This document shows positions 7,103 to 14,899 of a stretch of 21,364 bases of DNA, piece after piece. Source of the DNA: CAZRGV01 sp964599655. GTDB taxonomy: Bacteria > Planctomycetota > Planctomycetia > Isosphaerales > Isosphaeraceae. How positions within the stretch are numbered: position 1 is the stretch's first letter; the number at the start of each line of letters is the position of its first letter. The notes below the pieces were generated by a model, which saw nothing but the letters and a program-made list of their open reading frames with translations, was not told the DNA's origin and ran no database searches. The translations under genes and the position numbers were made by a program. The stretch lies in NCBI GenBank assembly GCA_964599655.1, contig CAZRGV010000105.1, positions 1-21,364 on the forward strand, read 5' to 3'.

Positions 7103-8851
7103 GTGACACGGCGATCCTGCTCCCGAACCTGTCTTGGCGTCGCGCTGCTGGCCTCGGCCCTGGCCGGCTGCGGCGGAAACGGTCCCCCACCGGCCACCTT
7201 CCCTTCGGCCGCGACCGAAGATTCCGGCGCCACGGCCGAGAACGAGAATCCCTTGCTCCAGAGCGACGAGGACAAGCCGATCATCCTCGCCAACGTGATC
7301 CAGCTCATCCAGACGGCGCCCACCAACCCGGGCGGCAACAACTTCACCCTGGCCGCCGAAAGCCTCAACGACTACTTCCTCGACACCCGGCCCGAGGCGT
7401 TCGCCCTGTCCAAGGAGGTCCGCGAGTTCCTGATGACGCAGGCCCTCCCGCCCGACGCGCTGACGACCATCGAGAACCCGAAGTTCACCGGGCAGCTCGA
7501 CGGCCGGCACATCGAGGATTGCCTGCTCTATCAGAGCGTGGCCTCGCGAGTGGCCGGCGATGGCGACGACCTGACGCGCGTCGGCCGCGTCTTTGACTGG
7601 GTGATCCGCCAGGTTCAGCTCGTTCCACCCGGCTCGCTCGCCCAGCCGAACATGGTCACCCGCGAGGGGCGGCCCTTCCAGGCGCAGGCGCGACCCTACG
7701 ACGTGCTGCTGCGCGGCATGGCCACCGAGGTTCCCGGCGGCTGGGCCGAGCGAAGCTGGCTGTTCCTGTCGCTTTGCCGGCAACTGGGCATCGACGCCGG
7801 TCTGCTGGCCTGCGTGCCGCCGAGCGGCCACCGCGGCGTGATGTTCCAGAACGTCCCGTCCGCCCAGGAGCCGGTCACGATGGCCTGCGGCGTCCTGATC
7901 GACGGCCAGGTCTACCTGTTCGACGCACGGCTCGGAATGCCCATTCCGGGACCCGGCGGCCAGGGGATCGCCACCGTCGAACAGGCCGCCGCCGACCCCG
8001 AGATTCTCGCACGGCTCAACCTGCCCGGCCGAGACTACCCGGTCAGTCGCGCGGATCTCGTCGGCGGCAAGATTCGGGTCCTGCTCGACGCCACGCTCGG
8101 CACCCTTTCGCCCCGGATGAGGCTGCTTCAGAAGGACCTGACCGGCAAGAACCGGATGGTCCTGTACCGCGACCCGACCGAACAGTCGGCCGCGTTCCAA
8201 AAGGCCCTCGGCCCCCGGTTCGACCGGGTTCAGCTCTGGGGTCTGCCCCTGGAGGTCGAGTGGCGGCTCTTCCACGACGGCCAGTTCACCCAGGCGACCC
8301 TCTACCCGATCCAGATCTTCGACCCCCGTTGGCCCTTGCTCTCGGCCCGACTCGACCAGCTGCGCGGCAACCTCGACAGCGCGGTGCAGCAGTTCGTCAG
8401 CTTCCGGTTCGCCGAAGGGCTCGTGGAGCGCGACGGCAAGACGCCGATCCCACCCCAGATCCAGCACGTCCTCGACATGTTCGCCACCCACTACCTGGCC
8501 CTGGCGCAGCTCGACCGGGGACGGCTCGAAGAAGCGCGGTTCCTCTTCGGCGAGACCCTGCGCCTGCTGGCCGAGCCCGGCCAGGGACAACCGTATTTCA
8601 ATATGTATCGGTGGGGAGCCTGCTACAACCTCGGCCTGCTCCACGAACAGGAGGGGAACCACCCCCTGGCGATCCGCTACCTCGACCAGAGCGTGCCGAC
8701 CGACCAGGAGCACGGCAACATGCTGCGCGTTCGCGAGCTGATCTGGGCCGACCCGTTCGTTCCCTCCGAGGGACTGCCCGTGCCCCAGGAGGGACCCACG
8801 CCCGGCCAGGCCGCCCCCTTGGCCGGTTCGACCGCCCAGCGCGGACCCTGA
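7103..8851 (+). CDS. Lipoprotein with degenerate transglutaminase-like region
   Basis: The GTG at 7103 gives a 582-residue protein with a textbook lipoprotein signal: Arg-Arg near the front, a hydrophobic stretch and the lipobox LAGC with Cys23. The frame is open further upstream (ATG 7019, first start 6968), but only the chosen start places the signal at the N-terminus. The segment RVFDWVIRQVQLVPPG followed by WAERSWLFLSLCRQLGIDAGLL is laid out like a transglutaminase/protease core, and a VYLFDARLG strand follows. The position of the usual catalytic Cys is Ala/Glu and the usual His is not apparent, so it is probably not catalytic. The last third (about 440-530) looks helical and TPR-like (HYLALAQLDRGRLEEARFLF, YNLGLLHEQEGNHPLAIRYL). 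It is likely an envelope scaffold or binding protein. It ends in a Pro/Gly-rich tail. Confidence 0.8.
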   Translation: MTRRSCSRTCLGVALLASALAGCGGNGPPPATFPSAATEDSGATAENENPLLQSDEDKPIILANVIQLIQTAPTNPGGNNFTLAAESLNDYFLDTRPEAFALSKEVREFLMTQALPPDALTTIENPKFTGQLDGRHIEDCLLYQSVASRVAGDGDDLTRVGRVFDWVIRQVQLVPPGSLAQPNMVTREGRPFQAQARPYDVLLRGMATEVPGGWAERSWLFLSLCRQLGIDAGLLACVPPSGHRGVMFQNVPSAQEPVTMACGVLIDGQVYLFDARLGMPIPGPGGQGIATVEQAAADPEILARLNLPGRDYPVSRADLVGGKIRVLLDATLGTLSPRMRLLQKDLTGKNRMVLYRDPTEQSAAFQKALGPRFDRVQLWGLPLEVEWRLFHDGQFTQATLYPIQIFDPRWPLLSARLDQLRGNLDSAVQQFVSFRFAEGLVERDGKTPIPPQIQHVLDMFATHYLALAQLDRGRLEEARFLFGETLRLLAEPGQGQPYFNMYRWGACYNLGLLHEQEGNHPLAIRYLDQSVPTDQEHGNMLRVRELIWADPFVPSEGLPVPQEGPTPGQAAPLAGSTAQRGP

Positions 8852-8976
8852 CCGCTCGCTGAAGCCCGGTCCCTCCATCGCGACACCACGGCCGGGCCGT
8901 TCTTCCCAGGACGCCAGGCCCGGCCGTCGCCGCGCCCGGTCGGCCAAACCGCTGGAAGGCGGCTCGCCGCGTGTGC

Positions 8977-8982
8977 TAGACT
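8977..8982 (+). promoter_or_regulatory. Possible -10 element for the 9028 gene
   Basis: TAGACT (four of six matches to TATAAT) lies 45 bases upstream of the proposed ATG at 9028. No convincing -35 was seen. Confidence 0.25.
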
Positions 8983-9027
8983 GGTTTAACCAATGCCGAT
9001 GTGTCAAACGGCATGCGAGGACGCTCC

Positions 9028-9786
9028 ATGGGCCATGGCGAATCCGGGCCATCGTCGACGCGCGCCGCGGGCCTGAGCGGTCGAGGTCCGTCCGCCACGA
9101 TGGCCGACGACGCGGGCTGGATCCTCGAAACGGTCGTCAGCCCGTTCCACTGCCTCTACCAGGACGCGCTCGAGTTTCACAAGCAAAGCCACCTGCGGCT
9201 GCCGCGCTCGGAGGCCGAGGCGAGCCGGCTGGCCAGGGCGTCGCTGCTGCTCTACCTGGCCAGCGCCGAGGCGTTGGTCCATCAGGCGGCCGTCGAGCTG
9301 GGCCGGCCCGAGCTGGCCCACCTGGCGACGGATCCCGCGCGGCCCTTGCCCCTGATCGACGCCTGCCGCCTCCTGCCGCTGATCGTCAACGGCGGCTCGA
9401 TGCCCGGCGGCGACCCCCAGGCTCCCCCCTGGCCCCAGCTCGCCGAATTGCTGGCGATCCGCGACGCGTGGGCCTATCCCGGACCGGCGCCAAGACGCCG
9501 GGCCTATTACCGCTCGAGCCGTCGCGACGCCTCGTACGAGCCGCTCGAACCCCGACAGACGCCGCCCGGCCTGAACATCCCGCCCGAAGCGCTCCAGTAT
9601 CCGAAAACCGGCCTGCCACGCGACCCGTACGCCCTTCGGCCCCATCACCTCGACACCGCGCGCGGCATCCTCGACGCGGCCATCGAAACCCTCGACCGCC
9701 GCCTCGACGGCGCCCTGACCCGCGACGCACGACACCGCCGGGAACCGGTCCGCGTCGTCTACCCGGACGGCGGCCGCATCGCCTGA
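9028..9786 (+). CDS. Hypothetical protein, weakly HEPN-like
   Basis: I do not recognise this 252-residue protein with confidence. The ATG at 9028 is chosen because GAGG sits seven bases upstream; ATG 9100 is an alternative that drops a Gly/Ser-rich front, and GTG 9001 is also in frame. The core holds two helices: LARASLLLYLASAEALVHQAAVEL (about 68-91) and LAELLAIRDAWAYPG (about 138-152). Such a pair, with the second helix carrying Arg then an aromatic/His a few residues later before Pro-Gly, recalls HEPN-type all-helical domains. Here the expected His is Tyr150, so nuclease activity would not be expected. The C-terminal part holds GILDAAIETLDRRLDGAL, another amphipathic helix. No signal peptide or membrane segment is visible, so it is likely cytoplasmic. 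It converges on the gene at 9894-10448. Confidence 0.7.
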   Translation: MGHGESGPSSTRAAGLSGRGPSATMADDAGWILETVVSPFHCLYQDALEFHKQSHLRLPRSEAEASRLARASLLLYLASAEALVHQAAVELGRPELAHLATDPARPLPLIDACRLLPLIVNGGSMPGGDPQAPPWPQLAELLAIRDAWAYPGPAPRRRAYYRSSRRDASYEPLEPRQTPPGLNIPPEALQYPKTGLPRDPYALRPHHLDTARGILDAAIETLDRRLDGALTRDARHRREPVRVVYPDGGRIA

Positions 9787-9832
9787 GACCGCGCCCGTGC
9801 ACCGTCTCGCAACGCCGGATCGGTCACTTCAC

Positions 9833-9857
9833 ATATATAAATGATATTATGTTTTGG
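9833..9857. other. AT-rich island between convergent genes
   Basis: A run of about 25 bases that is almost entirely A and T (ACATATATAAATGATATTAT at its core) stands out in the GC-rich surroundings. It lies in the 107-base gap between two convergent genes. Short self-complementary ends (ACATA/TATGT) and a following TTTT could form a weak transcription stop; this is inference. Confidence 0.35.
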
Positions 9858-9893
9858 CGGGATCGGTGCCCAGGCCCTGGTCCCCTTGGCCGC

Positions 9894-10448
9894 TCAGGCG
9901 GCCCGCGACTCCTCGTCGGCCGAGGGCTGGAGCATTTCCATCAGCACGGCGATGGCCATGAGCACGCGGAGGTAGAAGATGGGCAGCGACCCGGCCGCCG
10001 ATTCGAGGCTGACGGGCGAGGACGGCCCAGGGGCGGCGCCCACGCCCTGCGAATGGGGCGTCGAGCGGCCGAGGAGGTCGTCGAGCAGGAGCGAGAGGGA
10101 CGGGGCCCGGCCCGTCCAGGGGCCGCGTCGTGCGGCGTCTCGAAGCCCCAGCCAGCGCACCTTCGACGGCGGCAAGGAGGCCCGGAGCCGGCCCAGGGCG
10201 GCGGCGACCCGAGGATGCCGGATCGCCTGCGACACGGTGGGAAACGGCGCGAAGAGGTGATCGGGCCGCGCGGCGACCAGCCGCTTGCGGCAACGGGCCA
10301 CCCAGGCGAGGTCGGCCGTCGTCGTTGTGGATCGGGAATGAGCCGCGGCGGCCTCGGCCGCGGCCAGAGTCAGAAGCGCGTCGCGACGAACCGCACGGCC
10401 GTCGCGTTGGTCTTGCCAGGCTAACCGAAGGTCGTCCTCCACCGACAT
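9894..10448 (-). CDS. Hypothetical protein with hydrophobic C-terminal segment
   Basis: This 184-residue protein is not recognised. The ATG at 10448 (MSVEDDLRLAW) is chosen over the longer in-frame start at 10487 because GGGAAG lies about five bases upstream and the extension is Gly/Pro-rich. The body is Ala/Arg/Leu-rich and helical (DALLTLAAAEAAAAHS, LAWVARCRKRLVAARPDHLF, RHPRVAAALGRLRASLPPSKVRW). A Ser/Pro-rich linker follows, then the hydrophobic stretch LPIFYLRVLMAIAVLMEML near residues 155-174, which could be a tail anchor. It ends with a charged PSADEESRAA. It is transcribed toward the convergent gene at 9028-9786 and away from the glycosyltransferase at 10747. Coding is supported by length, start signal and codon regularity, but function is unknown. 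Confidence 0.65.
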   Translation of the reverse strand: MSVEDDLRLAWQDQRDGRAVRRDALLTLAAAEAAAAHSRSTTTTADLAWVARCRKRLVAARPDHLFAPFPTVSQAIRHPRVAAALGRLRASLPPSKVRWLGLRDAARRGPWTGRAPSLSLLLDDLLGRSTPHSQGVGAAPGPSSPVSLESAAGSLPIFYLRVLMAIAVLMEMLQPSADEESRAA

Positions 10449-10710
10449 GGATCTTCCCTTTCCCGGCCCGATCCAGCCCGGTCCCAATGTCCGATCCCCG
10501 TCGATCGGAAACCAAAGAAGAGCCGTCGAGCCGCACGAACCCGCGCGGGCGCGAACACGTTGTATCCAGATTGTCCTTCGGCGAGAAGACGAGAACGCTT
10601 GCCTCGATTTCCCATCGAGATCGACGGTTGTTTCGATGCTTCGGGCCGGGCAATCGGCGACGGGGGCGTTGGGCCTTGCGATTGGGCTTTCCGGCCGGGG
10701 CCGGGGCCAC

Positions 10711-10716
10711 TATGCT
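10711..10716 (+). promoter_or_regulatory. Possible -10 element for the GT4 gene
   Basis: TATGCT lies 30 bases upstream of the ATG at 10747, with TTTCCG 17 bases further upstream as a poor -35. Position is reasonable but the match is weak. Confidence 0.2.
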
Positions 10717-10746
10717 GGTGGCCCGAACCCAGGGAGGGAGCCCACG

Positions 10747-11895
10747 ATGCGCATCCTGATGGTCACCTCGTTCCCGGTCCCCGGCGACTACGACGGCACG
10801 GCGATGCTGCCGATCAAGATCCTCCGGGCGCTGCGGGGCCGGGGCGTCGACGTGGTCCTGGCCCACCTGAGGGCCCGGCCGCCGGTCGGGCGATCCTCCC
10901 GAGGCGACTTCGAGGGCACACCGTCGTTCACGCTGCCTCCGTCGTCGTGGATCACCGGCCTGGGGCGGATTGCCCGCGAGTTCCCGTTCGACCTGGTGCA
11001 CGCCCAGCACTGGGGAGGCGCGACCCGTTCCTACGCGGCCTGCCGGCTCCACCGTTGGCCCATGGTTTACGAGATTCACTCGCTGCTGGGCGAGGAGGTC
11101 GAGCGCGACCGCCTCGGCCGAGGGCCGGCGTTTCGGCTGAGCCTGGCCATCGAGCGCAGGGTCTTCCGACACGCGGCGGCGATCATCGTGCTGGGCGAGC
11201 CGGTCAAAACGGTCGTCGTCGAGGAAAAAGGGGTTCCGGCCGAACGGGTTTCGGTCATCTATCCGGGCATCGACCTGGGCGAGTACGAACGGCCGGGCGA
11301 GCCGGCCGAAATTCCAGGGGTTGGCCCCGAGCACGCGGTGGTCATGTACGTGGGAAGCCTCGTGCACCCAAACCAGGGGGTGCCGATCCTGATCGAGGCC
11401 CTTCCCAGGGTCTTCGAGGCCCGGCCCGACGCCCGTTGCGTGCTCGTCGGCGGACCGGCCGAGGCGGGGGACGCCTATCGCCGGACGCTGGGCCCCCATG
11501 CCGACCGCCTGATCGTTCGGACCGGCCAGACCCCCGACCAGGTGGTGGCCCTGACCCGGCGCGCCGACGTTCTGGTGCATCCCCGGCTGGCCTGCCGGGA
11601 AAACTACTCGGTGCAAAGCAAGATCGCCGTGTATCTTGCGTCGGGCCGCCCGATCGTGGCGACCGACTTCGCCGACTACCAGGCCATTCTGGGCGCCACC
11701 GGCGCGGGCCGCTTGACGGCCGTCGATCCGGGCGCCCTGGCCGAGGGGATTCTCGACGTCCTGAACCACCCCGACCTGGCCGCTCGACTGGCCGCCGCGA
11801 CCGGCCCGGTGGCTCGCGAGCTCTTCGGCATGGATCGGAACATCGACCGTTACCTGGATGTCTACCGCCAGGCCCTGGAGGCGGGACCCCGCTAG
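10747..11895 (+). CDS. GT4-family glycosyltransferase
   Basis: The 382-residue protein has the two-domain GT-B layout of GT4 enzymes. The N-terminal acceptor domain opens MRILMVTSFPVPGDYDGTAM and holds FDLVHAQHWGGA near 80-92 and VYEIHSLLGEE. The C-terminal donor domain starts after VSVIYPGIDLGEY and includes VVMYVGSLVHPNQGV, RCVLVGGP and RRADVLVHPRLACRENYSVQSKIAVYLASGRPIVATD; this last region takes the place of the usual EGFG-xx-E donor-binding motif and is a somewhat altered version (CRENYSVQSK). It would transfer a sugar from a nucleotide-sugar to a cell-surface glycan or lipid; donor and acceptor are not readable. GGAGGGAG lies six bases before the ATG. The frame is open upstream to 10447, but that part has no similarity to the family. 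Confidence 0.9.
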   Translation: MRILMVTSFPVPGDYDGTAMLPIKILRALRGRGVDVVLAHLRARPPVGRSSRGDFEGTPSFTLPPSSWITGLGRIAREFPFDLVHAQHWGGATRSYAACRLHRWPMVYEIHSLLGEEVERDRLGRGPAFRLSLAIERRVFRHAAAIIVLGEPVKTVVVEEKGVPAERVSVIYPGIDLGEYERPGEPAEIPGVGPEHAVVMYVGSLVHPNQGVPILIEALPRVFEARPDARCVLVGGPAEAGDAYRRTLGPHADRLIVRTGQTPDQVVALTRRADVLVHPRLACRENYSVQSKIAVYLASGRPIVATDFADYQAILGATGAGRLTAVDPGALAEGILDVLNHPDLAARLAAATGPVARELFGMDRNIDRYLDVYRQALEAGPR

Positions 11896-11960
11896 GACCG
11901 CCGGATCGGGCCGAACCGCGTGAACGGCAGCGGCCCCTATCCATTGGCCGGCGAGCGGGT

Positions 11961-11966
11961 TATGAT
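11961..11966 (+). promoter_or_regulatory. Possible -10 element for the DUF885 gene
   Basis: TATGAT (five of six matches to TATAAT) lies 49 bases upstream of the start at 12016, in the 120-base gap after the GT4 gene. No good -35 is present at 17 bases. Confidence 0.3.
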
Positions 11967-12015
11967 CGTCCACACAAGCATCCGCCACGCCGCAAGACGC
12001 GCCCTGGGAGGGTCG

Positions 12016-13794
12016 ATGATGAGGTTCTGGATGGCCTTTGGACTGCTGGGCGTTCTGGGATGGGCCTCGGCGGCCCTGGCCGACGACCAGCGGAAGAACC
12101 ACGACGACGATCGGGCGCTGGAGGCGACCTTCCGCGCCTATCTCGATGAGCTCTTTCGGGCACGTCCCCTGGACGCCACCCGGCTGGGCGATCACCGGTT
12201 CGACGACCGGCTCGACGACCTCTCGAAGGCCGCTCGGGACGCCAACCTCGAGCGCGACCGGCGCGCCCTGGCCCAACTGACGCGCCAGATCGACGTCGAG
12301 GCCCTGTCGCCCGACGGCCGGATCGACTTCGAGATCTTCCGGCACGACCTGGAACGCTCGATCTGGATGGCCGAAAACTTCGACCCATTCGTTGACGACC
12401 CGAGGGTTTACGGCGATTACCTGACCGAGAGCGTCTACCTCTTGCTCACGCAGTCGTCGTTGCCGAAGGCGACGAACCTCAAGAACGCGCTGGCCCGGAT
12501 GGAGCGGATTCCGGAGGTGGTCGAGGTGGCGCGCCGGACGATCGGCAACCCGCCCCGGGTGAAGGTCGAAACGGCCATCCTCCAGACCAAGGGGGCGATC
12601 GGGTTCTACGAGGACGACCTGTTCCTGCTGGCCGGAGCGCCCAAGGGGGAAGGAGAACTCGGGGCGAAGGCGAACACGATCGTCGAGGCCCTGAAACGAC
12701 ATCTGGCGTTCCTCCAGGACGAAGTCCTGCCGCGAAGCAACGACGACTGGCGGATCGGCCCCGAGAAGTTCGCGAAGAAGTTCGAGCTGGTGGTCGATGC
12801 CGGGATCTCGGCCGAGGAGCTGCGGAAGGAGGCCGAGTCGGAGGCCGACCGCGTCGAGCGCGAGTTGGCGGTGATCGCCCGGCAGCTCTGGAGCACGCTC
12901 TTTCCCGGCAAGGTCGTGCCGCCCGACGACGAGGAAGGCCGGCACGAGATGGTGCGGCGCGTCCTCGACGCGATCGCCGAGGACCACGGCACGGCCGAAA
13001 GCCTGCTGGGGGACGTGCAGTCGACCGTGGCCGACATCAAGTCGTTCATCACCGAGAAGAAGATCCTCCGACTGCCCGAGCCCGACCATTGCCGGATCAT
13101 CGAGATGCCCGAGTTCATGCGGGGCAACTCGGTGGCCTACCTCAACCCGGCCCCACCGCTCGACCCGAAGGGCACCAGCGAGTATGCCGTGAGCCCGCCG
13201 CCGGAAAACTGGGACGCCCGGCGTCGCGAAAGCCTGCTCGAAGAATACAACCGGGCGATGCTCAAGATCCTGACGATCCACGAGGCGTATCCCGGCCACT
13301 ACGTTCAACTTGAGTACAGCAACCGCTGCCCGTCGTTCATCCGGCGCGTGCTCGGCTCGGGCACCTTCGCCGAGGGCTGGGCGGTTTACACCGAACAGAT
13401 GATGCTCGACCAGGGGTTCGGCGAGGGGGACCTGAAGCTCCGGATGCAGCAGCTCAAGTTCTACCTCCGCGCGGTGGTCAACGCGATCCTCGACTACCAC
13501 ATGCATGCGGGCCAGATGACCGACGACCAGGCGATGGAGCTGCTCGTCGGCCGGGCCTTCCAGACCGAGGGGGAGGCCGTCGGCAAGATCATCCGGGCGA
13601 AGCAATCGTCGTGTCAGCTCTCGACGTACTTCGCCGGCCGGACCGCGTTCCACCGCCTCCGCCGGTCCGTCCAGCGCGAGCTGGGCGACCGCTTCGACCT
13701 GGGCCGGTTCCACGAGGCGGTGCTCGCTCATGGGACCTTACCCGTCAAGTTCCTGCCGACACTCGTTCCGCCGACGCTTCGCGAGTCGCCCTGA
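12016..13794 (+). CDS. Secreted DUF885-family putative metallopeptidase
   Basis: The 592-residue protein belongs to the DUF885 family, which carries a gluzincin-like zinc site. It has a short signal peptide (hydrophobic FWMAFGLLGVLGWASAALA, cleavage near residue 23 before DDQRKN). The metal site is seen as HEAYPGH at 422-428 (His422, Glu423, His428), followed by FAEGWAVYTEQMM with Glu453, the third ligand expected in the family. The N-terminal part (LFRARPLDATRLGDHRFDDRLDD) is also typical. The substrate is presumably peptide or a conjugate in the periplasm. Two adjacent ATGs (12016, 12019) compete; the GGGAGGG at 12006-12012 is better spaced for the second, so the first residue is uncertain. 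The frame is open to 11920 but that part precedes the signal peptide. Confidence 0.92.
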   Translation: MMRFWMAFGLLGVLGWASAALADDQRKNHDDDRALEATFRAYLDELFRARPLDATRLGDHRFDDRLDDLSKAARDANLERDRRALAQLTRQIDVEALSPDGRIDFEIFRHDLERSIWMAENFDPFVDDPRVYGDYLTESVYLLLTQSSLPKATNLKNALARMERIPEVVEVARRTIGNPPRVKVETAILQTKGAIGFYEDDLFLLAGAPKGEGELGAKANTIVEALKRHLAFLQDEVLPRSNDDWRIGPEKFAKKFELVVDAGISAEELRKEAESEADRVERELAVIARQLWSTLFPGKVVPPDDEEGRHEMVRRVLDAIAEDHGTAESLLGDVQSTVADIKSFITEKKILRLPEPDHCRIIEMPEFMRGNSVAYLNPAPPLDPKGTSEYAVSPPPENWDARRRESLLEEYNRAMLKILTIHEAYPGHYVQLEYSNRCPSFIRRVLGSGTFAEGWAVYTEQMMLDQGFGEGDLKLRMQQLKFYLRAVVNAILDYHMHAGQMTDDQAMELLVGRAFQTEGEAVGKIIRAKQSSCQLSTYFAGRTAFHRLRRSVQRELGDRFDLGRFHEAVLAHGTLPVKFLPTLVPPTLRESP

Positions 13795-14065
13795 GAACGC
13801 GCCGGGGGAAACCCGTCGTGCCGCGACGACCGGGAACCGGCCTTCCCACGAGGTCGGCAAAGTTCCCACTCGGGCCGAGATCGCAGTCCGGCCGAACCCG
13901 GGCCTTCGAGAGCGGCGGACACCCCCTCAGTCAGGGGCCCGGCCTCGCCTCGAAACCGCCCGCGTGCGCGAATGGTGCGCACCTGAAAATGAATTCGTTC
14001 GATGCCGTAAACGGTTTGTCTCAAGGCGATTGCGAAGAAAAAATCCATCAAAAAAGAGTTCGTTC

Positions 14066-14092
14066 GGCGCGCCGGAACGCGGGTGGCGCGCC
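14066..14092 (-). terminator. Possible minus-strand terminator hairpin, GGCGCGCC twice
   Basis: The self-complementary octamer GGCGCGCC occurs at 14066-14073 and 14085-14092, so the two copies can pair as an 8-bp stem with an 11-base loop. Read on the minus strand, the stem is followed after ten bases by T6 and later another T6. The gap before the T run is longer than in standard intrinsic terminators. Confidence 0.25.
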
Positions 14093-14427
14093 TCGGTCGG
14101 TCGGGGTCGGGTTGGCCTTGCGGACGTAACGAAGCCGGGAAGGCTCGCGAGGCGGGAACGCCCTGGTGCGCGGTTCGACGAAACGAACCCGGCTCCGCCG
14201 CGGCCTGTGGCGTTCGAACGAGAGCGGGCGCTGGATGCGCGGATCGGGGCGTTCGTTGGGCGCGTCGAGGCGCGGCGATCGGTCGTGAGCGAAGCGTTGG
14301 CACGGCGGCGGCCCTGGCGAAGGCAGTTTCCCGGAGCCTCGGCGGCGAACAACGACGCGCGGAATCTCCAGGCGTTCCAACCTTAGAATCGAGGCCGGGC
14401 CGGAACCGATTCGGGTTTTTTTGGCAA

Positions 14428-14450
14428 AATCTCGGCGGAGGGACTCCGAG
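14428..14450 (-). terminator. Weak terminator candidate after the FHA genes
   Basis: On the minus strand about 48 bases past the stop of the first FHA gene, CTCGG and CCGAG can pair (alternative stem CGGAG/CTCCG), followed by ATTTT. The stem is short and the T run small. Confidence 0.25.
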
Positions 14451-14497
14451 GTCGGCGAGGATCGACGGAGCGAGTCATCAACCAATTAACCAACCGC

Positions 14498-14899
14498 TCA
14501 ATCGTCGTCGTCGAGGGGGATCAGGTCGTCGTCGTCGTCGCTGGTGAAGGGAAGGTCGGGAGGGCGCTCGGTGACGATGCCGTTGGATCGATGGGCGGGA
14601 GGGGGCGTGGCGGGCGGGTCCTCGAAACGGTAGAGCAGGTGGCCGATCGCCACCTCATCGCCGGGCAAAAGGCGCGCTTCGTTGACCACGCGACCGTTGA
14701 CGCGCACGCCGTGACGGCTCCCGAGGTCCCGGATGGAGGCTCGGTCGTAGGCGAGGGCCAGGCAGCAGTGTCGGCGAGAGATCTGGGGCAGGTCGAGCCG
14801 GACGTCGCATTCCGGATGCCGGCCGACCAGCAGAACGGGGCGTTGAATCACGATGGGCGGTGCCGTTCCCGGGATCAGGGGGACAAGTCGGGCGGACAT
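14498..14899 (-). CDS. FHA-domain protein with acidic tail
   Basis: This 133-residue protein is almost entirely one forkhead-associated domain, a module that binds phosphothreonine peptides. Conserved parts are VGRHPECDVRLD (Gly26, Arg27) and SRRHCCL (Ser41, Arg42, His44). The usual S-x-N-G segment reads GSRHGVRVNG, so the conserved Asn that contacts the phosphopeptide backbone is His63; binding may be altered. A Pro-rich linker leads to an acidic end (DDDDDLIPLDDDD). The ATG at 14899 lies inside the end of the upstream FHA gene (25-base overlap), suggesting translational coupling. AAGG about nine bases upstream is a weak ribosome site. Partner kinases or phosphoproteins are not in this window. 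Confidence 0.88.
   Translation of the reverse strand: MSARLVPLIPGTAPPIVIQRPVLLVGRHPECDVRLDLPQISRRHCCLALAYDRASIRDLGSRHGVRVNGRVVNEARLLPGDEVAIGHLLYRFEDPPATPPPAHRSNGIVTERPPDLPFTSDDDDDLIPLDDDD

Larger units (their letters stand above)
13795..14497. other. 703-base stretch without a convincing gene
   Basis: Several open frames cross this stretch on both strands, but their translations are Arg-rich with no recognisable motif and no ribosome site, as expected of chance frames at this G+C. A small hairpin lies at 13923-13937 (CCCCT/AGGGG, 5-base loop) past the DUF885 stop. Around 14033-14056 two A6 runs break the GC-rich background, beside a repeated GGCGCGCC at 14066-14073 and 14085-14092. A T7 run is at 14415-14421. 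The length and mixed composition leave room for an RNA or regulatory element, but I cannot name one. Confidence 0.6.

Noticed and set aside
9847..13731. Minus-strand open frame of nearly 1300 codons
   Set aside because: It runs opposite the GT4 and DUF885 genes, which have clear motifs, starts and signals; the long frame is a GC effect.
13927..14485. Small genes in the 13795-14497 gap
   Set aside because: Overlapping frames on both strands are Arg/Ser/Pro-rich, with no motif or ribosome site to favour any of them.
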